A stretch of 64,000 nucleotides of DNA, taken from Argyresthia goedartella (taxonomy: Eukaryota > Arthropoda > Insecta > Lepidoptera > Argyresthiidae). Position 1 is the first letter of the stretch; every line of letters begins with the position of its first letter. The notes under the pieces are model-generated. The model did not search any database. It worked only from the letters and a program-made list of their open reading frames with translations, and was not told the origin of the DNA. Positions 44,701 to 53,900 of the stretch are shown piece by piece. The position numbers and the translations under genes are program-made. Location: assembly GCA_949825045.1 (NCBI GenBank), contig OX463815.1:33595356-33659355 (forward strand). The letters are read 5' to 3'.

Positions 44701-47700
44701 TTGTTTTCGTGCATTTTCTAGGTTTTATGGAATGTGTTCGTCCTTTTGTTATGTTCGTGCGTTTGCTAGGTATTATAGAACGTGTTCTGTGTTTCGTGAA
44801 TTATATTAAAAATATTTTTGTTTTGATTGAGATCTGTTTTTTAGATTACATTGCTAGGTGATTGAAAGAATTTACTCTTCATGAGGTTACAAAGTAGATT
44901 CTGGTTGTATTATTTGTTTTGTAAGCTCATGCTGTACTAGGATTAAAGGTATTTTGTGCGTCTACTAGTAGATAGTACGTGATGAGTGCGGGTTTTCATG
45001 CTGTATATCGAATATAGATCCTACAATTGTCTCTTTTGTGCGTATATATGTATGGTTGGTATATCCAACCGTTTTTCAAAAATTATGTAGGTGGCAAAGG
45101 CGTGTTATTTTGTGAACTGCTTAGCCAATGAGTAACAAGTTTATTTTATGTCTCTACAATAATCACTGGTCACAACTACTGCCTACCTGTTATTTGAAGA
45201 GAACTGGAACAATTGAAAAAATACGTTGCATGCTTTTGTATTCACATAAATACATACTTTGACATGCCAAAGTAGGATAAGAATGATAACGTGTTATTAT
45301 ATTTAGGTAAATAGAAAACAATTGAATGTAACTGAAATTGATTTAGTATATGGTGTATAGGTAGGTAATCACAAAGAGTTAGTAAAGTTAATATTGGTTT
45401 GTGTTATTTTCTTGCCACCCCACCTAACATTAAAATATATCTTATCCAGTTTCTAATAAGTGATAAGCGTACCAGAATTCAATAAATGAAAATATGCCTT
45501 TTAACGGTTTCACGTCGTATTTTTGTTATTTTGCAAAAGGATAATCATCGCTAGGCTTTCACTACAAGGGGTACCAACAAAACCAAATACCAAGAACCAC
45601 CTCTACATGCATGCCAAATTAACGACCACATTACCTGAACGCTTCGGCGCCGGCCAAATCTGAAGCAGACACTGCAGCACATGAATCGGCCTCTGATAGT
45701 CCATGTCCGCCCCCGGTTGGCTGTGCAGCATGAGCGGCGGTGCCATAGCCACAGCTAGGTGCTGAGGGTTCATCTTGTTCCGGTCTTGGGCGGCCACGAC
45801 TAATGCTAGGTGGTCTAGAAGGTATACTAGGGTGGCGCGGGCGGCGCGCGGTAGGCATTCGACGATGGACGCCATGAGGCGTGCGTTCCCTTCGCGGTCA
45901 TCAGGAAGGCATACTCCTGTACAATGGGAAACGTTGGTTTAGGTTTAAATTTCACTAAAGATGGCGTCGTTTTCATCTGATTGAAGCTACTGTTTCGGAA
46001 AATGAATTCGTTAGAGGACGGACTTACAATAGTACATTGTTGCCCAGGTATAGAAAGTAAGCAATAGATGGACGAGTTAGTTCGCGGGCCGAACCGCAGG
46101 TGAGGCCCGCGAAGATGCGAGTCCATCTAAGAACTACTTTCTACTCTCATTTCAATCCATCTTTGGCCATATTTCCGAGCAGTGGCGTGAAAAGAGAATG
46201 AATAATTGAGAACAATGGCCCAGATTCTAGAGCAAACTCTGATGCTGAGATGACGCCTTATGGAACAATCAACAATCGTAAGGTTAAGTCTCCGATTCCC
46301 AGTGTCGCCTGGAAGTGACAGATGTTTATCTATTTTCAGGGTTCCGTACCCGTAGGGTGCCAAACGGGACCCTATTACTAAGCTTGTTTGTCCGTCCGTC
46401 AGTCCGCCCGTCCGTCCGTCCGTCCATCCGTCCGTCTGTCTGTCACCAGGCTGTATCTCATGAACCGTGATAGTTAGACAGATGAAATTTTCACAGTCCG
46501 AATTAAGTTGAACATATACTACTCTGTCAAGAAAGTACCGGGAAAAGATCAATAATACACAAAATGTTAGTTATTCATCTAAAATTTTATCGCCTTCAAA
46601 GTATGCTCCTTCAGAAACGATACACTTACGCCAACGAATAGTCCAATCATCAAAACATTTTTTAAACGCTTTTTCCGGAATTGAGTTCAGTTCTCGTCGC
46701 GAATTCTCCTTTATGTCTTCTACCGAATGAAAACGTGTGCCACGAAAACCGTGTGAAAACGTGTGTTTTCCTAAACTCAAATTACCACAATTTGAGTTTA
46801 GGAAAAAGGAAGAAGTCGGCTGGAGCCATATCTGGTGAATAAGGTGGTTGCTCGATAGTATTTGTTGAGTTTTTGGTCAAAAATTCGTTTACAATTATGG
46901 CCTTGTGCGAAGGCGCATTATCGTGATGCAAAATCCAAGAATTTTCTTTCCACAAATCTGTCCTTTTTCGCCGAATTTGCTCTCTTAAACGCCGCATTAC
47001 GCTCAAATAATATTCTTTATTTACCGTTCCACCTTCCTGCAAGAACTCCGAGTGCACAATACCTCGATAGTCAAAGAAAACAGTCAATATGACTTAACTT
47101 TTGATCGACTTTGGCGTGGTTTTTTCGTTTTCGGTTCAGTTGGGAGGCGCCACTCCGAAGCCTGTTGACTAGTTTGCATGTCAAACTCGTAAACCCAAGT
47201 CTCGTCACCAGTAACAATGCGTTTCAAGAATGTTGGGTCGGGTTGACTCGTTCTAGCATGTCCTCAGCGACTCTTATACGATTGAGTTTTTGGAGAAAAT
47301 TCAGATCTTTTGGGACCAGCCGAGCAGCAACATGTTTCATACCCAAGTGATTATTTAAAATGGTGCGGATCGACTCGTGAGACACAGAAAGTTCAGCGGC
47401 TATCTCTCTCAAATTTGAATGAGGATGTTCAGTCACTAATTCCTTCACTTTTGCGACGTTAACTTCAGTTGAAGATGTTGATGGCCTACCAGAGCGAGGC
47501 AAATCTTCTATCACATCTCGACCGCTTTTAAACGTTTTGTACCACTCATAAGCACGGGTTTTTGATAAAGTCGATTCACCGTAAGCCTTCTGTAACATTT
47601 TCAGTGACTCCGAACACGAAATTCCGTTAGCGATGCAAAATTTAAGACAAACTCTTTGTTCGATATTTTTGTCCATAGTGAAATTCGCAGTACACACTAG

Positions 47701-50700
47701 ATATGATCTAACTAAAAACAGCACTATAATAAATATAAACAACAGATGCAACTCAAAATCCGCGCCAAAATGGAAAACAGGTGTGCCAATTGAAAAACAA
47801 CAAAAAAAAAAAATTGAATTTGGAACCATAGACAAATTATCCATTCCCGATACTTTTTTGACTGAATGTATATATGTCACCGAAAGATTGACAAAACAGT
47901 TTTTTTTTCTCGTTAGTTTACAAACTATCAATAAATTCTAAACTGTGCCGTACTGCTTACGATATGACGCGTTAGTTTATAATAAAAACTTTAAAATGTG
48001 AACAGGTTTAAACTTGAATTGCAAACGAAATACCAGGGCAAACACTGCGGTAGCTTAGGTTAAGACTAGAGAGGGCGAGCGCAGCAAAGCCCCCGAATAG
48101 TCTTCGTGTTAGGTTGACATGTAAGAACAAAAGAAACGTAAATTCTACTACTACTACTACTACTAGGTACTAAAATTATTATTGCACTTTCACTTTAATC
48201 ATAATATATATATTTTATTATCTTAAGTATGATGGTAAAACATCGTGAGGAAACCTTCATTACTTCATAGCTACGACGATGGGCTAGCCCCCTGTCACGC
48301 AAAATGGAGCATTGAATAACTGGCTCAAAGTGGGCACAATTGTGCCTCTGCCACCCCGTATGGGAAAAGACGAGACGCTATGTTATGTTACTTTAATAAT
48401 TGGAGATCTGTGCTTTAACTTACCGAGAGCATCCAAAGTCATCTGATAAAGACATCGACTGAACAGCGGCTGTGGCAGCTCCCTCAAGTAGTCCTTCAGC
48501 AACCCGGTGATGACATTGATGTCCGGGACCGAGTCGGGGGCAAGCTCAACGCCGCGTGCATTCCGTTCGAAGGCTTCGCGGAGGATGCGCTTTTTGCTCG
48601 CCGACCCGCATAACCGGTAGAGACCTGAGAAAGAAATTATGAAAGGGGAAGTAGTTATTTGTTTCTCAAGGGAGCAAAATAATGTATTTACGGCGAAGGC
48701 GGTACATTGAATCCTGAGCGTAACGAAGGATTCTAAGTTAGAATCCTGAGCGTAACGAAGGATTCAAGCGTTAACGCCCATGACGAAAGTAATTTTGCTC
48801 CTGAGTGACATATACAACTTTTCGCACCGACTAGCGACTATGAGGAAAATTGAAATAAAATGCTCTAAAAATAATGAAATAAATTTTGAATTTTGATATA
48901 TACTTTCACCACTTTTACAATAAGCGAACAACGACAACATTATTTATTTTTATTATTATAAATTGTGATATTATTATCGGATTGTGAAGGATTGGGGAAA
49001 GGTCACCCAACCACAAATAAAATATTCCTGTGCTACTTTTACCAATGTGTAAAAATAATCGAATCGGATATAACAATGGCATCGGATAACATTATACATT
49101 ATATCACAATAACAGTCATCGATAGTTTTGATTTCAGTAAAACATATAAAAAAAATACTTTTTTTTTTAATATTACGAAAAATTCATAAATTTTCATATA
49201 ACGTTGTTAAAGTTAAGACTTGAAACATGTTCGTTTTTAATCGATTACTATGAATTACAATCGATTATTTTATTAAGATCTATATTCAATTGAAACATTG
49301 CGAAAATGCTACATGCCAATGAATAAGTCAAAAAAGTAGCTTAAACATAAAAGTAGCATTTGCTCCCTCTCGTCGTGGAGCTAAACATACTTTTCCGAAT
49401 GAAAGGTGTAAAAAGATTATTTACCACTCTGTCATCATCTGTCATTTTGTGAAGTTTTATGAAGTCAGTGTATTTTATTATAATATAAGAGACCAGTGTG
49501 CAACCAGATCGATGGGCCAAACTAACAACTCTTTGGATCCCAAACGCTAAACGGGGACGTGGTCGACCCAGGACACGCTGGAGTGACGAATTGAGGTACC
49601 AAGACAACAACTGGTGGGGGGTAGCCCAGGGACGTGGAGAGTGGAGGAGGGGAAGAGAGGCATTTTCCCAGAAGTGGGATGGTGTATTAGCCTACGCCAT
49701 CCCACTGCAATATAATATAATATAATATAATATAATATAATATAATATAATATAATATAATATAATATAATATAATATAATATAATATAATATAATATAA
49801 TATAATATAATATAATATAATATAATATAATATAATATAATATAATATAATATAATATAATATAATATAATATAATATAATATAATATAATATAATATAA
49901 TATAATATAATATAATATAATGTATGAGACCAGTATACAGTTATGACGATATTATTAAATCAACGAAATCTCGCTGCATGCTGTTGGCACAGAACCAAGA
50001 GGATTGGCGCCATAGAAAATAGGCCTATGCACAGCAGTGGAAGGATATCTGTACTAAGCATGATGATGATGATATCACCTGTCCTTTCGACTGAAGTTTT
50101 AGGATTCGATCACACAAACACTGCATTACGTACCAATAATGTCCAGACCGCGTCTCTCGATCTCCTCCACGCAGCGCCGCACTATAGTGGGCACGGGCGG
50201 CGCGTGCGCAGGCCGCGGCTCCCGCGCCAGCACGGCGTCCAGCTCGGCGCCGAACAATGGCGGAGGCAGGCGCGGCCCCGCGGCGGAGCGCCGGAACAGC
50301 TGCGCGGGCTCCGTGTGGCGCACGCGCAGGTAGAGCGTGCCGCGTGGCTCCATCTGGGACAATGCGCTTTGTTTAGTTTGCTGATTGATTTTTAGTGGCT
50401 CACCACAATAGAGCCGATGTCACGCGGCTGATTTTATGTTCTGACTTAGACACGACATGGAAATTACGTGACTAAATTGTATAAAGATGCGTTGACGCCG
50501 AATACGCTCGTGTAGGTAAGCCAAAACGTGACGTTATTTCGGAAAATATGTATGTTTCTAGTAATTGAAATAGCATTGCAGGCCTAATCATGCGGCATAG
50601 TGTAGCTAAAGTCGGAGGTCGCAGGTTCAAAACCATTTTTTCAAAACAATGACGGTTTTCACCAAATTTCACGCCACCAGTTGATTAGAGGTCTTTCCTG

Positions 50701-50868
50701 GTCTTCCTTATGAGTACGAGTAGGGTTACCATCAGTGTGTGGACCTGGCAGCGCCTCAGCTTCTCTGTAGTACAACTTGTGTCTATGAGTATGTGTGTGT
50801 GTTACCATCAGATCCACCTGGTGCTGCGTGAACCTGGCCAGCAGAACTGAACGCGTCTCAGCGCCAAC

Positions 50869-50907
<39 letters not shown>

Positions 50908-53900
50908 TGAGAGGGTGTGAATGTGTCTGATGGCGTATTTGAATGTGTGTGTGTGTGTTACCTTCAGACCTAGCTGGTGTTGTCTGGATCTGGCCGGCAG
51001 ATCTGGCAGCGTCACAGCGCCCCTGTAACATAACTTGTTTATGAGTGTGTGTGTGTTTGTGAGTAACCTTCGAACCAAGTTGGTGCTGACCTGGACGATA
51101 GATCTGGCAGCGTCACAGCACCCCTGTAACACAATTTGTTTATATGTTTGTGTATGTGTGTGTGTGTTTGTGTGTGTGGTGTGTGTGTGTGTGTGTGTGT
51201 TACCTTCAGACCCAGCTGGCTGCTCTCTGGAACTGGTGAAAAGATCGGGCAGCGTTACAGCGCCCCTGTAGCACAACTTGTATATGTGTGTGTGTCTGTT
51301 TGTGAGTGTGTGTTACTTTAGAGCCAGCTGGTACTGCGTGGATCTGGCCAGCAGATCTAGCAGCGTCACAGCGCCCCGGTAGCACAACTTGTGTATGTGT
51401 GTGTGTCTTTGTGTAAGTGTGTGTTACTTTTAGAGCCAGCTGGTGCTGCGTGGATCTGGCCAGTAGATCTGGCAGTGTCACAGCGCCCCTGTAGCACAAC
51501 TTGTGTAGGTGTCTGTGTGTGAGTTCGTGTTACCTTTAGAGCCAGCTGGTGCTGCGTGGATCTGGCCAGTAGATCTGGCAGCGTCACAGCGCCCCGGTAG
51601 CACAACTTGTGTCTGTGTTGAGGGTCCCATGAGTAGACCAGCACATCGAGTTGCCTGTTGTCTACTAGCTCCAGCTCGAAGGACTCGTCCCAGTCGAATT
51701 GGAGCTCACCGGTGCGGACCTGCAGTGTTGGTGTGTGATGGTAAAAATGCGACTAAATTAGGATGTCGATTTTATGTCATTGACAAAATTCAAATTATGT
51801 ATATCACTGTACCCTTGTAAATTTAAATACAACAACAAAGGAATCCATCCCACCTTTCCCAGTATCAAAGAAAGGCCATGTGCCGTGACACGTCAACCGA
51901 CGACGGTAGCACAGATTAAGTGCAAACTTCCCCGATGGTCACGACACATTTTAAGGATCTAGTTATTTTTCATGGTTACTGTAGAAATCCCAATTCCATC
52001 GTCCCCACTAGCAAGGAAACACCACCGTTATTTTTGGGATTAATTCATTAGTAGTTAACTAAGTCAAAACTTACCACAGTCCTAGCTTTATGCACCCTAT
52101 CGCACTCCAGCACGCAATACAAGTCCCTTGGAGCCACCGCGGGCTGCGGCGGCGCCAGCGGACCGGACGGCGGGGAGCCGGGGGATGAGCCGGAGGCCGA
52201 GGGGCGGAGTCCCCTGCCGGCCAGCAGGTGCACCCAGAGCATGCCCGAGATGCCGCCGGCCAGGCGGGACAGGCCCGTCATGGAGGAGGATAGACCGCTG
52301 CTCGGTTTTTCGACTTTGTACTTTAGGAACTCTGGAATGTGAAGGTTGTAAAATAGTGAGTTGATTAAACTGAAATAAATTGGGTTGGAAAATTAAGAAT
52401 AAGAGTCAGCGATGACTGAGTTACTTGAACATGATTATATTCCGGGATTAAAAATCTAGAATTACGTTTGTCACTTGCTATTACTAGCACACATGTAAAG
52501 ACAATTTCTGTAGTGTGGTGGTTGAGGCTCTGCCCTACAAAAGCCAGAGTTCCGTGTTCTAATAACGTCCAGGAAAAAATCCTTCGGTCTTGGATGTTTA
52601 AGCAATAGGCACAAGAAATATATTTTTCAAATGTGTATGTACCTGCACCTCTCAGACTTGTTTCTCTTGTAGATCCTCAATAGCATCTACAAGAGAAACA
52701 GTGACCGACAGACAAACTCTTTGGTATTGCAATTCGAGGCTCAGCCTTCCAAGTGACAGTTCCCAGGTTCGAATCCCGGCTGGGGAGTAAGAAAGAATGA
52801 ACCCCAGGTCTTGGATATTTATAAGTGTGTGACTTTGCTGACCGGAACGACCCACGGTATCGGTATAGTGTGGTTATGTTTACCACTCTTGTTTATATCC
52901 AAGTGCCACTGACGCGTGGCGTTGGTACTGGACTTCGGTTCGGGCAGTTGAAGCGGGATCCGTGGTCCAGCAGCTGTCTCACTCTACGCGCGGACAGCGA
53001 GCTACTCGGCCCGAGCTGCTGTGACGAGAGCGAGCGAGACGTCACCTACTACTTAACAGGCTCGACGAATCTACAGAAGTAAACTTACCGCTTGTGTTTA
53101 TATCCAAGTGCCGCTGATGCCGCGAGCCAGGCGTCGGCACCGGGCTCGGGTTCGGGCAGTTGAAGCGGGAGCCGAGCTCCAGCAGCTGTCTCACTCTACG
53201 CGCGGACGGAGAGCTACTTGGCCCTAGCTGCTGTGACGAGAGCGAGCGAGCCGGCAGATGGCGCGGGCGTTCTACCCGACCCGCACGGCTGGCTAGACCG
53301 AGCGTTGAGCCGAAGCGACTGGCGCTCTCCATCTGTGTTAGAGGTTGGTTATTGAGACTTAGTATTTATACATCACGTCCGTGGACTAATGTTTAGACTC
53401 TCCCCTGAAACGAGGAAGATGTGGATTAGAATCCCGATGCTGACCATGTACCAATGGGATAAGTAATTTATCGAACGTAAAGGTGTTGGAAATGTAACAG
53501 TGGGACCCGTCCATGTCATTAGACCGAAACAGAAGACTTCGAGTTCTGTTAGGGGATGGCTTATATCTAGCTTATAGCTGATGTGACATGAAGCTAGATC
53601 AGAAAACTCTGTGTATATGAACTCTATTTTGGTTTGATGAAAAAAACAGTGTTGTTTGATAATGATGTTCTCCGCGCAGTAGTGCGTGGGCAGCCGCGGG
53701 CGCAACGCCTCATAGAGGGCGCTGGAGAAAATCAATAAGGAGACTACTCACATTCCTCAGCGCGTCGTGTATGTTCTCCGCGGAATAGTGCGTTGGCAGC
53801 CGCGGGCGCAACGTCTCATAGAGCGCGCTGGTGACAATCATTAAGGAGACTACTCACATTCCTCAGCGCGTCGTGTATGTTCTCCGCCGATTAGTGCGTG

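Noticed and set aside
50659..51644. Open frames with His-Thr runs across the exon-4 array
   Set aside because: Translated (CA)n microsatellites and intron sequence; only the exon at 51534-51719 is supported.
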